A DNA stretch of 62,674 nt from Streptomyces jumonjinensis (GTDB taxonomy: Bacteria > Actinomycetota > Actinomycetes > Streptomycetales > Streptomycetaceae), in assembly GCF_009600885.1 (NCBI RefSeq), contig NZ_VCLA01000104.1:10894-73567 (forward strand). The letters run 5' to 3'. Shown one piece after another: positions 43,502 to 52,253 of this stretch (position 1 is the first letter of the stretch; every line of letters begins with the position of its first letter). Position numbers and translations under genes: made by a program. The notes under the pieces are model-generated. The model saw only the letters and a list, made by a program, of their open reading frames with translations, had not been told where the DNA came from and did not search any database.

Positions 43502-44728
43502 ATGGTCACCCCCACCCAGATCCCCGACATCCTGTCGCCGGAGTTCGCCGAGAACCCCTATCCGGTGTACCGGGCCATGCGCGAGAGCGCCCCCCTCATC
43601 CGGCACGAGCCCACCGACAGCTATCTCATCTCCCGGTACGACGACGTCGAGCGCGCCTTCAAGGACAAGGCGTCCCACTTCACCACCGACAACTACGACT
43701 GGCAGGTCGAGCCGGTGCACGGCAAGACGATCCTCCAGCTCAGCGGACGGGAACACGCGGTACGGCGGGCCCTGGTCGCCCCCGCCTTCCGCGGCGACGA
43801 TCTCCAGCGGAAGTTCCTCCCGGTCATCGAGCGCAACGCCCGGGAACTGATCGACGGCTTCCGGCGCACCGGCGGGACCGATCTGGTGGACTCCTTCGCC
43901 ACCCGCTTCCCCGTCAACGTCATCGCCGACATGCTCGGCCTCGACAAGGCCGACCACGCGCGCTTCCACGGCTGGTACACCAGCGTCATCGCCTTCCTCG
44001 GCAATCTCGCCGGGGACCCGGAGATCGCCGCCGCGGGCGAGCGCACCCGCGCCGAGTTCGCCGCGTATATGTTCCCGCTGATCGAAGAGCGCCGCCGGAA
44101 CCCCGGCGACGATCTGCTCTCCACCCTCTGCGCCGCCGAGATCGACGGGGTGCGGATGAGCGACGAGGACATCAAGGCGTTCTGCAGCCTGCTGCTCGCG
44201 GCGGGCGGCGAGACCACGGACAAGGCGATCGCCGCCCTCTTCGCCAATCTCCTCGCCCACCCCGAGCAGCTCGCGGCCGTACGGGAGGACCGCGGGCTGA
44301 TCGACCGCGCGTTCGCGGAGACCCTGCGCTACACCCCGCCGGTCCAGATGATCATGCGGCAGACGGCGGTCGACGTCACGGTCAGCGGCGGCGTCATCCC
44401 CGCCGGGGCCACCGTCACCTGCCTGATCGGCGCGGCCAACCGCGACCCCGAGCGCTATCGCGAGCCCGACGCCTTCGACATCTTCCGCGACGATCTCGCC
44501 GCGACCACCGCGTTCTCCGCCGCCGCCGGTCATCTCGCGTTCGCGCTCGGCCGCCACTTCTGCGTCGGGGCGCTGCTCGCCAGGGCCGAGGTGGAGACCG
44601 CCGTCAATCAGCTTCTGGACGCCATGCCGGACCTGCGCCTCGCCGACGGCTTCGAACCGGTGGAGCGGGGGGTGTTCACCCGGGGGCCCGCGTCCCTGCC
44701 GGTGCGCTTCACTCCCGTACGAGGATGA
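43502..44728 (+). CDS. Cytochrome P450
   Basis: The 408-residue soluble P450 has the I-helix LLAAGGETTDKAI, the K-helix ExxR as E273-T-L-R276, and the heme ligand Cys354 in LAFALGRHFCVGALLAR. The CYP subfamily cannot be named with confidence. GAGGGAG precedes the ATG by 6 nt. It is convergent with the conservon P450 (27 bp between stop codons). In other conservons a second P450 (CYP154 type) is often part of the operon; here the second P450 is on the other strand, and no ferredoxin gene is adjacent. Confidence 0.95.
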   Translation: MVTPTQIPDILSPEFAENPYPVYRAMRESAPLIRHEPTDSYLISRYDDVERAFKDKASHFTTDNYDWQVEPVHGKTILQLSGREHAVRRALVAPAFRGDDLQRKFLPVIERNARELIDGFRRTGGTDLVDSFATRFPVNVIADMLGLDKADHARFHGWYTSVIAFLGNLAGDPEIAAAGERTRAEFAAYMFPLIEERRRNPGDDLLSTLCAAEIDGVRMSDEDIKAFCSLLLAAGGETTDKAIAALFANLLAHPEQLAAVREDRGLIDRAFAETLRYTPPVQMIMRQTAVDVTVSGGVIPAGATVTCLIGAANRDPERYREPDAFDIFRDDLAATTAFSAAAGHLAFALGRHFCVGALLARAEVETAVNQLLDAMPDLRLADGFEPVERGVFTRGPASLPVRFTPVRG

Positions 44729-44755
44729 GCCGCCGGGCGCGACCGGTCGCGGGGG

Positions 44756-46036
44756 TCACCGTACGACCGGGGTGAACCGCGCCGGCAGCGCGGTCAGCCC
44801 CCGCATCCAGATCGACGGACGCCAGGTCAGCTCCTCCGGCTCCACGGCGAGCACCGTGTCCGGCAGCCGCTCCAGCAGGGTCTCGATCGCCGTACGGGCG
44901 ACGACGTCGGCCAGCAGCGGCGCCGGATAGGGGCAGCGGTGCTCGCCGTTGCTGAAGGACAGATGGGCGGAGTTCTCGGCGCCGATATGTCCCTCGGGCC
45001 AGATCTGCGGATCGGTGTTGGCCGCGGCGAGCCCCAGCACCAGACAGTCCCCGGCCCGGATCTGGCGTCCGCCGAGCTGGGTGTCGCGCACCGCCCACCG
45101 GCCGATGAAATTCTGGGTCGGCGTGTCCAGCCAGAGCACCTCGTTGAGCGCCTGGCCGACGCTCAGCCGGCCGCCCGAGACGTTCAGCGCGAAGCGGTCG
45201 TCGGTGAGCAGCAGCCGCAGGGTGTTGCAGATCCAGTTGGCGGTGGGCTGCTGGGCGGCGGCGATGACCGAGATCAGGTCCTGGACGATCTCGTCGTCCG
45301 TCAGCCCGGCCGGATGGGTGAGCATCCGCGAGGTGACGTCGGGGCCGGGCGCGGACCGCTTCTCCCGTACCAGCCGCTGGATGCGCTCCTGGACCCGGAT
45401 GTACGCGGCCACCGGATCGTCGCCCTCGCCGGCGTCCAGCGAGATCCGCAGATCGGTCACCAGATCCTCGGTGTCCTCGCCGCCGGCCGGCATGCCGCAC
45501 ATCTGGACGGCCGCCCGCATCGGCAGGGCATGGGCGTACGACGACATCAGCTCGGCCCGGCCGCTCCCGGCGAAGCCGTCGATCAGCTGATCGGCGATGG
45601 AGCGGCACCACTGGGCCAGCTCGAACTGGTCGACCCCCTCAAGGGCCTGGGTGATCACCCCCGCCCGTCGCTGGTGCTCGGCGCCCTCGGTGAAGAGCAC
45701 CGAGGGCTGATAGCCGACGAACGGCATCAGCGGCCAGTCCGGCGGGATGTCCGCCCACTGGTTCCAGCGCCGTGAGTCCCGGGCGAACAGCTCGTCATGG
45801 GCGGTGACATAGGTGACCTCGGCATAGCCGAGCACCAGCCAGGCGGGCACCCCGCCGTCGAGCAGGATCGGCGCGACCACCCCGTGCTCCCGGCGCATAC
45901 TGCGATACAGCTCGGACGGCGTCTGCTGGTAGGCGAGACCGCTGAGGGGGACCGCTCCGCCGTGGGCGGGGCAGCCCGGCGGCGGCCCGCCGGCGGGACG
46001 GCGGACATCGGATCCGGTGGGACCGGCATCGGTCAT
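44756..46036 (-). CDS. CYP157-like cytochrome P450 of the conservon, lacking ExxR
   Basis: The 426-residue protein overlaps cvnD by four bases (ATGA). Its K-helix reads E299-V-L-W302 (ALNEVLWLDTP), so the nearly universal ExxR arginine is a tryptophan, as reported for CYP157 proteins. The I-helix is unusual too (VIAAAQQPTANWI). Cys368 in FSNGEHRCPYPAPL is the heme ligand, but the residue two after Cys is Tyr, not Gly. The protein is the last gene of the conservon operon. It may be a regulated or non-catalytic partner rather than an ordinary oxygenase (inference). Confidence 0.93.
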   Translation of the reverse strand: MTDAGPTGSDVRRPAGGPPPGCPAHGGAVPLSGLAYQQTPSELYRSMRREHGVVAPILLDGGVPAWLVLGYAEVTYVTAHDELFARDSRRWNQWADIPPDWPLMPFVGYQPSVLFTEGAEHQRRAGVITQALEGVDQFELAQWCRSIADQLIDGFAGSGRAELMSSYAHALPMRAAVQMCGMPAGGEDTEDLVTDLRISLDAGEGDDPVAAYIRVQERIQRLVREKRSAPGPDVTSRMLTHPAGLTDDEIVQDLISVIAAAQQPTANWICNTLRLLLTDDRFALNVSGGRLSVGQALNEVLWLDTPTQNFIGRWAVRDTQLGGRQIRAGDCLVLGLAAANTDPQIWPEGHIGAENSAHLSFSNGEHRCPYPAPLLADVVARTAIETLLERLPDTVLAVEPEELTWRPSIWMRGLTALPARFTPVVR

Positions 46037-46647
46037 GGTGTCATCTCCCTGGCCCTGGCCAGTTCATGAAGGTGGTCGACAAGACTGATCAGGACGTGTT
46101 TGCCGGATGAGCGGACCCGGGCGTCGCATTCGATCAGCGGCACCTGGGCCGGCAGCGACAGCGCCTGGCGGATCTCCTCCAGCGAGAAGACGGGATGGTC
46201 GCCGTCGAAGCGGTTGACCGCGACCACGAAGGGCGTCCGGTGGTGCTCCAGCCGGTCGATGGCGTACCAGGAGTCGCTCATCCGCCGGGTGTCCACCAGG
46301 ACGACGGCTCCGAGCGTGCCGGAGAAGAGCCCGTCCCAGAGGAACCAGAACCGTTCCTGCCCGGGTGCGCCGAAGAGATAGAGGACCATACGGTCGTTGA
46401 GGCTGATCCGGCCGAAGTCGAAGGCGACCGTGGTCGTGGTCTTCGCGGTGAGACCGGCGGGATCGTCCACTCCGACGCCCGCCTGGGTCATCACCTCCTC
46501 GGTGTTCAGCGGGCGGATCTCGCTGACCGACCGGACCAGAGTGGTCTTGCCGACCCCGAAGCCGCCCACGACGACGATCTTCAGTCCGGTCTCGGCGGAG
46601 TCGGCCAGCGGGGTGCGGGCGGGCAGTTCAGAGATTGCGGAGTCCAT
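46033..46647 (-). CDS. cvnD: Conservon GTPase CvnD
   Basis: The 204-residue small GTPase has the P-loop GGFGVGKTT, the G3 GAPGQER and the G4 NRFD. It belongs to the MglA/CvnD-like ATP/GTP-binding proteins that, with CvnA-C, form a membrane-associated switch resembling eukaryotic G-protein systems. LYLFGAPGQERFWFLWDGLF is the family signature. It overlaps cvnC by 20 bp and the P450 gene by 4 bp. Confidence 0.95.
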   Translation of the reverse strand: MDSAISELPARTPLADSAETGLKIVVVGGFGVGKTTLVRSVSEIRPLNTEEVMTQAGVGVDDPAGLTAKTTTTVAFDFGRISLNDRMVLYLFGAPGQERFWFLWDGLFSGTLGAVVLVDTRRMSDSWYAIDRLEHHRTPFVVAVNRFDGDHPVFSLEEIRQALSLPAQVPLIECDARVRSSGKHVLISLVDHLHELARAREMTP

Positions 46648-46987
46648 GGAGCACCTCCTCCAAGAGGGTCGAGTCGGGCAGATCGACGTGCGAGCGCGCC
46701 ACCCGGGGATGCCGGGCGGTGATCCGCCCCGTCGACAGCAGATCGCTCAGCAGAATCCGCACCACCGTGATCGGCAGTCTCAGCTCGGCCGAGATCTCCA
46801 CGACCGCGATGGGGTGCCGGCAGAGTTCGAGGATCCGTACATGCTCCGACTGCATGCCGGGCGACGGCCGGCACTCGCTGACGACCAGGGTCACCAGGTC
46901 GAATTTCTCGTCGTCGGCACGGCTGCGGCCACCGGTGACGGTGTAGAGCCGGTCGGGATCGCCCAGGTCGACGGGGCGGCGCATCAT
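46628..46987 (-). CDS. cvnC: Conservon DUF742 protein CvnC
   Basis: The 119-residue DUF742 protein (RLYTVTGGRSRADDEKFDLV, then HVRILELCRHPIAVVEISAE and ITARHP) has the winged-helix-like fold typical of CvnC. Start ATG at 46987 overlaps the cvnB stop. CvnC is thought to link the sensor-like CvnA and roadblock CvnB to the GTPase. A longer upstream frame exists but is antisense-like in composition. Confidence 0.95.
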   Translation of the reverse strand: MMRRPVDLGDPDRLYTVTGGRSRADDEKFDLVTLVVSECRPSPGMQSEHVRILELCRHPIAVVEISAELRLPITVVRILLSDLLSTGRITARHPRVARSHVDLPDSTLLEEVLHGLRNL

Positions 46988-47403
46988 GACAGCCGGGTCC
47001 CCGGCGGCGTAGCGCGCGGCTCGGCCCGCAGATGCTCGCCGATCTGCTCGACCAGCTCGGTCATCTGATGCCCCACGGCCCCCGGGTCGGCGCCGTCCTC
47101 CGCGATGACGGCCAGATGCGCCCCCGCGCCCGCCTCCACGATGAAGAGGAGCCCGCCGTGGAACTCCGTCATGGAGTGCCGCACGCCGCCGCTGCCGTTG
47201 CCGAACTCGACCGAGGCTCCCTGGGCCAGCGCCTGGATGCCCGAGCAGATCGCGGCGAGCTGATCGGCCTGGTCGAGGGTGAGATGAGGGGTCCAGCACA
47301 GCTTCAGGCCATCGCGGGAGAGCACCAGGGCGTGCCGGGTTCCCTGGGTTCGTTCGAGCAGGCTTTCCAGTAGCCAGGTCAGGCTGTTGTCCGTGGTCTG
47401 CAT
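46984..47403 (-). CDS. cvnB: Conservon roadblock/LC7 protein CvnB
   Basis: The 139-residue roadblock/LC7 protein contains SLTWLLESLLERTQGTRHAL, DGLKLCWTPHLTLDQADQLA and QALAQGASVEFGNG. Roadblock proteins act as regulators, often GTPase-activating, of the MglA-like GTPase partner. It lies 182 bp downstream of cvnA and overlaps cvnC. Confidence 0.95.
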   Translation of the reverse strand: MQTTDNSLTWLLESLLERTQGTRHALVLSRDGLKLCWTPHLTLDQADQLAAICSGIQALAQGASVEFGNGSGGVRHSMTEFHGGLLFIVEAGAGAHLAVIAEDGADPGAVGHQMTELVEQIGEHLRAEPRATPPGTRLS

Positions 47404-47585
47404 GGTCGGTGTGGGGCCGGTGTGGCCGGAGGGGTCCGGTCACCGGCCCGTGCCTCCTGTCTTCCGTTGCGTGGAGCGCGTATCGCGTCTGGCGCGTGGG
47501 GTGCGCCGGGTCTGTGCTGCGGTGAGCGGGCGGTCGTGGTCGCTCAGTCGTTCTCCCGGGCCTCGGCGGACCGGGCCTGGGCCGA

Positions 47586-49361
47586 TCAGCCCTCTTCGGG
47601 GCGGGCGTCCGCCGGCCGGCCCTCCCGGTCCTTGCGCGCCCGGTGGAACGCGCCGAACTGCGTGCCCGCGTCCCGGGCGGGGGCGTCGGACGGGACGGCG
47701 GCACGGCCCTCCGGGCGGGTGCGGTCGGCGGCGGCCATGGTCCGTCCCGGGGGCCGTACGGGCAGCCCGTTCTCGGTGGCGCTCCGGGGCCCGGGCCCGC
47801 CGGGTGCGGGCAGCTCCCGCTCGGAGCCGGGCCACGGAGCGGAACGAGCCCCGCCCGCCGGGGATCGTTCCGCACCGTGGCCCGGCTGAATCCGTTCCTG
47901 AGTCCGTTCCTGAGTCTGTTCCTGAATCCGCTCCGCCGGGCGGGTCGCCGGGCCGGCCGCCGCATGCGCCGTCTTCGGCGCGGGACGGCTCGTCAGCTGC
48001 TCCGGAGCGATCCCGCGCGACTGGTGCAGCAGCTCCGGCGGCAGCAGCACCACGACCCCGGTGCCGCCCCGCGACGAGGGACGGAAGCTCACGCTCATGC
48101 GGTACTTGGCCGCCAGCAGGCCCACCACCACAAGCCCCAGCCGGGTGCTCCGGAGCGTGGCGAGGTCATGGCCCCGGCCCGACACCGCCTCCTCGGCACG
48201 CCGCATCGCGGCGTCCGCCATCTTCAGCCCGCTGTCCTCGATGGTGACGACCAGACCGGCCGCGCGCTCCTCGACATAGACATGGACCTCGTCGATGGGA
48301 GGGGAGAAGTTCGCGGCGTTGTCCATCAGCTCGGCGAGCAGATGCATCACGCCCTCGGCGGCGTAACCGGCGACCGCCGCGGTGCTGGAGGAGTGCAGCC
48401 GTACCCGCTGATAGGCGGCGATCCGGCCGACCGCGCCGCGCAGGATGGACTCCACGACGATCGGCTTGTTCCACGCCCGGCTCGCCCGGCCGCCCATCAG
48501 CAGCGCCAGCCGGTCGGTCAGCAGACCGAGCTGGGAGGTGTTGTGATCGAGCTTCAGCAGATCCCCGAACACCTCTTCGCTGTGACGATCCTGCATCTCT
48601 CTCAGATCGGCCAGCATGCTCACGGCCTTCGCCTGGACCCGGCTCAGCACCTTGGCGCTCGCGCCCCGCGCCGCCGCCGCGCGCCGCTCGCTGAAGGCGA
48701 ACTCCCGCACGATCGAGTCGAGGGCCGCAGCCAGCCGGGCGTCCGCGGGCCGCTCCAGCTCGGCGAGCGCGGTGTCGGCGGAAGCGCCGCCGCGCAGCCG
48801 CTCGACGGCGGCGGGCAGGATCACCGCCGTGAGCCGCTCCAGCTCGGCGGCGGAGCGGGCGAGCCGCTGTCCGGCGTCGGCGCTCAGCGCCTCGGCGGCC
48901 ACGGCCCTGCGCCCGGCGGTGGCCAACTCGCCGGCGAACAGCTCCAGCACCCGCCGCAGCTGGGGGTCCGAGGGCGGGGGAGCGGTGGCGAAGGCGGCCC
49001 CGGCGCTCTCGCCGTCGCGCAGCCGGTTGGCGACGGAGGGGAGGACGACATTCGCCAGATGCGCGGACTCGGCTCCCGTCCGGGCCGAGTGGGCCTGGAG
49101 CGAGCGCAGCTCGGCGTCGGCGGCGACGGCCGCGGAGCGCAGCCGTCGTACGGTCCGGGCGGTGACGAGGACCGTGACGGCCAGCCATGCCCAGGCCACC
49201 GCGACGGCGCCGGCGACCCAGGGCCGGGCCGGGTCCGGCGCCGCGGCCGACACCGCCCCGCCGGCCGCCGCGGCGGCTATGACCGAGGCCAGGGGGACGA
49301 CGGGGAATCGCGGTCCGGCTGTACGTATCCTGCGCGGTCTGGGGGCGACTGGCACTGGCAT
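47586..49361 (-). CDS. cvnA: Conservon sensor histidine kinase-like protein CvnA
   Basis: The 591-residue protein has two N-terminal membrane helices (VVPLASVIAAAAAGGAVSAA; WVAGAVAVAWAWLAVTVLVT), a nitrate-sensor-like coiled region, a dimerisation segment with LKLDHNTSQLGLLTDRLALL, and a HATPase_c domain: LAELMDNAANFSPP (N box), EDSGLKMAD and TRLGLVVVGLLAAKY. A long disordered tail with RIQEQTQERTQERIQ repeats ends it. No response regulator is linked, as usual for conservons. GAGGGA precedes the ATG by 6 nt. Confidence 0.95.
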   Translation of the reverse strand: MPVPVAPRPRRIRTAGPRFPVVPLASVIAAAAAGGAVSAAAPDPARPWVAGAVAVAWAWLAVTVLVTARTVRRLRSAAVAADAELRSLQAHSARTGAESAHLANVVLPSVANRLRDGESAGAAFATAPPPSDPQLRRVLELFAGELATAGRRAVAAEALSADAGQRLARSAAELERLTAVILPAAVERLRGGASADTALAELERPADARLAAALDSIVREFAFSERRAAAARGASAKVLSRVQAKAVSMLADLREMQDRHSEEVFGDLLKLDHNTSQLGLLTDRLALLMGGRASRAWNKPIVVESILRGAVGRIAAYQRVRLHSSSTAAVAGYAAEGVMHLLAELMDNAANFSPPIDEVHVYVEERAAGLVVTIEDSGLKMADAAMRRAEEAVSGRGHDLATLRSTRLGLVVVGLLAAKYRMSVSFRPSSRGGTGVVVLLPPELLHQSRGIAPEQLTSRPAPKTAHAAAGPATRPAERIQEQTQERTQERIQPGHGAERSPAGGARSAPWPGSERELPAPGGPGPRSATENGLPVRPPGRTMAAADRTRPEGRAAVPSDAPARDAGTQFGAFHRARKDREGRPADARPEEG

Positions 49362-49849
49362 TCGGTCCCTCGCTGCTCACGTCCGGGGGGTGCGGGACGG
49401 CTGACCGGAACACGTCGGCCGAACCGAACACATCCGCGAGCGATGAAAGTTGACGATGATCTTCCGCACGGATGTGGCGTTCATGCTAGTCATGCGGCGT
49501 GGGCCCAGGGCCCTGACCGGGCTCTGGGCCCACGGAACGGTGGACTTAGTCCCGAAGTCATCGCCTCGCGCGGGGGATCGTGATAATCGGCGAGTTCTTC
49601 AGGAACCCTTCGAGATCCCCCGGGAACAGCCCCGGAGGGCCGTGTTCCTGGGCGGAAGGCCGCGAAGGCGGGGACCATCGCTGCTCCCGGGGCGTCTGAC
49701 GCCGTCTCCGAGCATCGGTTTTCAGTCATCCGCTCTCACCGTGAGACCGCCGGACCCTCACCGCGAGACCGCCGGACCCGCGGATCCTGGGGCGAACATC
49801 ACAGCGGGGCGCTCCGATCGGTGCAGGTCGGGCCGGTTACCGTGAACAC
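49362..49849. other. Divergent intergenic region with an orphan hairpin and a 22-bp tandem repeat
   Basis: GTGGGCCCAGGGCCC (49499-49513) pairs with GGGCTCTGGGCCCAC (49519-49533) over 15 bp with one G-U, a terminator-strength hairpin although no gene ends here on either strand. CTCACCGTGAGACCGCCGGA plus CC (49735-49756) is repeated at 49757-49778 with one change, and its start CTCAC-C-GTGAG is a dyad. A frame at 49490-49729 has poor codon bias and was not called. A non-coding RNA ending at the hairpin is possible. Confidence 0.55.
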
Positions 49850-50593
49850 GTGCCCAGAAACGGAAACACGTTCTCATTCCTTGCCCGCTGGTGGCGGAGC
49901 GCGCTCAGCCGCGCCGTCCACCGGGGCTGGCGCTGGGTACGGGAGACGGGCGCGGTCACCGCCGAACGCCCCGGACCGCTGCGCTTCCGCCGGATCGGCC
50001 CCGGCACCCGGCTGGCCTTCCCGCAGGGCACCGTCTTCGGCGAGGCGTGGATCGAACTGGGCGACCACTGCGTCATCGGCGAGCAGGTCACCCTCACCGC
50101 GGGCATGATGCCCGGCCTCGATCTGGGCGCCGAGCCGATACTGACCCTGGGCGACGGGGTCGTCCTGGGGCGCGGCAGCCATGTCATCGCCGACACCCGG
50201 GTCGTCATCGGCTCGGACACCTACTGCGGCCCCCATGTCTACATCACCTCGACCAACCACAGTTACGACGATCCGCACCAGCCGATCGGCAGGCAGTGGC
50301 CGCGCACCGCGCCGGTGGAGATAGGCCCCGGCTGCTGGCTGGGCACCGGGGCGGTGGTGCTCCCCGGGGCGCGGCTGGGCCGCAATGTGGTGGTCGCGGC
50401 GGGAGCCGTCGTACGGGGAGAGGTGCCCGACCGCTGTGTGGTGGCGGGAGCCCCGGCCCGGGTGGTGCGCCGCTGGGACCCGGTCGACGGCTGGCAGCCC
50501 CCGCTGCGCACACCCCCTCCGGTGCCGCTGCCGGACGACATCACCCCGGAGCAGCTGCTGGCGCTGACGGAGTTGGAGAAGGGCGGAGGCTGA
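49850..50593 (+). CDS. Left-handed beta-helix acyltransferase (LbetaH family)
   Basis: The 247-residue protein has hexapeptide repeats (IGEQVTLTAGMMPGLDLGAE, LGRGSHVIADTRVVIGSDTY, VVLPGARLGRNVVVAAGAVV) and the active-site region TSTNHSYDDP. A basic N-terminal segment is amphipathic (RWWRSALSRAVHRGWRWVRE). It is related to xenobiotic and maltose/galactoside acetyltransferases; the acceptor is unknown. GTG 49850 lies 6 nt after a -10-like TACCGT, without a ribosome site, so the message may be leaderless. Confidence 0.9.
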   Translation: MPRNGNTFSFLARWWRSALSRAVHRGWRWVRETGAVTAERPGPLRFRRIGPGTRLAFPQGTVFGEAWIELGDHCVIGEQVTLTAGMMPGLDLGAEPILTLGDGVVLGRGSHVIADTRVVIGSDTYCGPHVYITSTNHSYDDPHQPIGRQWPRTAPVEIGPGCWLGTGAVVLPGARLGRNVVVAAGAVVRGEVPDRCVVAGAPARVVRRWDPVDGWQPPLRTPPPVPLPDDITPEQLLALTELEKGGG

Positions 50594-50594
50594 T

Positions 50595-50653
50595 CGGCGC
50601 GTACCGGCGCGTACCGGCGCGTGCTTGTACGTACCGGCGCGTGCTTGCGCTCC
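50595..50653. repeat. Short CGGCGCGTAC repeats between convergent genes
   Basis: CGGCGCGTAC occurs twice in tandem (50595, 50605), followed by CGGCGCGTGCTTGTACGTAC and CGGCGCGTGCTTGCGCTC. The string fills the gap between the acyltransferase and EamA genes and may act as a terminator region. Confidence 0.7.
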
Positions 50654-50655
50654 GG

Positions 50656-51522
50656 TCAGCCGGTGGCGAGCAGTACCGTGCCCGCCAGGGCCAGCCCGGC
50701 CCCCGCCGCCTGGATCGCGCGCAGCCGTTCCCCGAGCAGGAGCAGCGCCGCCAGCACCGTCACCACCGGGTAGAGGTTCGCGAGCACGGCGGCGACGGCG
50801 ACCGGGCCGTTCTGGGCGGCGATCGAGTAGGTGCCGTTGGCCGCGACGTCCGCCAGCGCCACGAAGGCGAGCGCCGGGAGCGAGAAGAGGATCACCCGGC
50901 TCCCGCCCTCCTCCGGGAGCACCCGGCCGCCCCGCCGCGCCGACGCGTACAGCGCCGCGCCGCCGACCGCGACATTGGTGAGGCGCTGGACGAACAGGGC
51001 GAGAAACAGCCCGGTGATCGTGGTGGACGCCGCCGCGATCAGGGCCATCACCGCGCCGAACCCGAAGGCCGCGACCAGGGTCAGCAAGATGGCCTGCCGC
51101 TGTACGGGGGCGCCGCGCAGCTCGGGGCCGCCCGCGAGGACGACGCCCGCCACCGCCACGCCGATCCCGGCGAACTGGAGGAGCCCGGGGCGCTCGCCGA
51201 GCAGCAGCCCGACGCCCACGGGCACCGCCACCCCGAGCGCCCCCAGCGGTGAGACGACGCCCATGGGGCCGAGCGCGAGCGCCTTGTAGAAGGAGAGCAT
51301 CGCCACCGGTCCCACCACCCCCGCCCCCACCGCGTACCAGAGCTGCGGTCCGGCCTCCTGCCAGGCGCTGGTGGCGATCACGATCGCCCCGAGGACGACC
51401 ACGGCGATCGACTGCGAGACCACGACGACCGTCAGCGCCGGGACGCGTCGGGTCAGCAGTCCGCCGCCGAAGTCGGCCAGCCCCCAGAGAAGACTGGTGG
51501 CCAGGGCGAGCAGTGCGGTCAT
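50656..51522 (-). CDS. EamA/DMT family transporter (fourth)
   Basis: The 288-residue membrane protein has ten helices in two EamA repeats (ALLALATSLLWGLADFGGGL; later GPVAVAAVLANLYPVVTVLA then GERLRAIQAAGAGLALAGTV). It is divergent from an XRE-cupin regulator with an 87-bp gap containing AGTGCAGT repeats, so the regulator probably controls it. GAGGTCC precedes the ATG at 51522. The cargo is unknown; cupin regulators often sense small acids or amines. Confidence 0.9.
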   Translation of the reverse strand: MTALLALATSLLWGLADFGGGLLTRRVPALTVVVVSQSIAVVVLGAIVIATSAWQEAGPQLWYAVGAGVVGPVAMLSFYKALALGPMGVVSPLGALGVAVPVGVGLLLGERPGLLQFAGIGVAVAGVVLAGGPELRGAPVQRQAILLTLVAAFGFGAVMALIAAASTTITGLFLALFVQRLTNVAVGGAALYASARRGGRVLPEEGGSRVILFSLPALAFVALADVAANGTYSIAAQNGPVAVAAVLANLYPVVTVLAALLLLGERLRAIQAAGAGLALAGTVLLATG

Positions 51523-51539
51523 GGTGGACCTCGCAGTAC

Positions 51540-51573
51540 AGTGCAGTGAACGTTTAGAGCACCGTAGTGCAGT
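51540..51573. promoter_or_regulatory. AGTGCAGT direct repeats in the EamA/XRE-cupin divergent promoter
   Basis: AGTGCAGT occurs at 51540-51547 and 51566-51573, 26 bp apart. The second copy lies in the spacer of a reverse-strand promoter whose -10 is TCTAAA. The repeats are likely sites for the cupin-type regulator and would allow it to control both genes. Confidence 0.5.
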
Positions 51574-51609
51574 ATCTTTGACTTTGTCATTCAATCTAAT
51601 GGACGGAAT

Positions 51610-52188
51610 GTGTCGGATCTCGATCAGCTCACCCAGTCGCTCGCCCGCAATCTCAAACGCTGGCGCGGCGAACGCGGGTTCACGCTCGATGCCCTCGCCG
51701 CCCGTGCGGGAGTCAGCCGGGGCATGATCATCCAGATTGAGCAGGCGCGTACCAATCCGAGCGTGGGGACCACGGTCAAGCTGGCCGACGCCCTCGGGGT
51801 CTCCATCACCACGCTTCTCGACCGCGAACAGGAGTCACGCGTCCGCGTCGTACCCCCCGGACAGGCGGTGCGGATGTGGTCCGCCTCCACCGGCAGCCAC
51901 ACCACCCTGCTGGTCGGCGCCGACCGGAGCGGACCGCTGGAGCTGTGGGAGTGGCGGCTGATGCCCGGGGACCGCAGCGAGTCCGACGCCCACTCCGAGG
52001 GCACGGTCGAGCTCATCCATGTGACCGGGGGAGAGCTCACCCTGGTCGTGGACGGCGAGTCCCACGCCGTCCCGGCGGGATCATCCGCCTCCTTCGAGGC
52101 CGACGCGCCTCACGCGTACCGCAATGACGGGGCGGTCACGGTCGAGATGACGATGGCGGTCTCGGTGCCGCCCGCGCGCCGGGTGTAG
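51610..52188 (+). CDS. XRE family regulator with C-terminal cupin domain
   Basis: The 192-residue protein has an N-terminal XRE helix-turn-helix (GFTLDALAARAGVSRGMIIQ, RTNPSVGTTVKLADALGVSI) and a C-terminal cupin (ELIHVTGGELTLVVDGESHA, VPAGSSASFEADAPHAYRND). Such MmyB-unrelated cupin regulators sense small ligands. The GTG at 51610 has a -10-like TCTAAT 9 nt before it, so the message is probably leaderless. It is divergent from the fourth EamA exporter, its likely target. A hairpin follows the gene. Confidence 0.93.
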   Translation: MSDLDQLTQSLARNLKRWRGERGFTLDALAARAGVSRGMIIQIEQARTNPSVGTTVKLADALGVSITTLLDREQESRVRVVPPGQAVRMWSASTGSHTTLLVGADRSGPLELWEWRLMPGDRSESDAHSEGTVELIHVTGGELTLVVDGESHAVPAGSSASFEADAPHAYRNDGAVTVEMTMAVSVPPARRV

Positions 52189-52253
52189 GGCCGCCCGCGG
52201 GCCGGGGCAGGGCCGGCGCAGGGCCGGGGGTAGAGCCGTCCGCGCCGGGTGCA

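Noticed and set aside
49490..49729. 79-codon reverse frame next to the orphan hairpin
   Set aside because: Codon use is atypical (ACT, CGA, TCA, GTT and others), unlike every real gene in the window.
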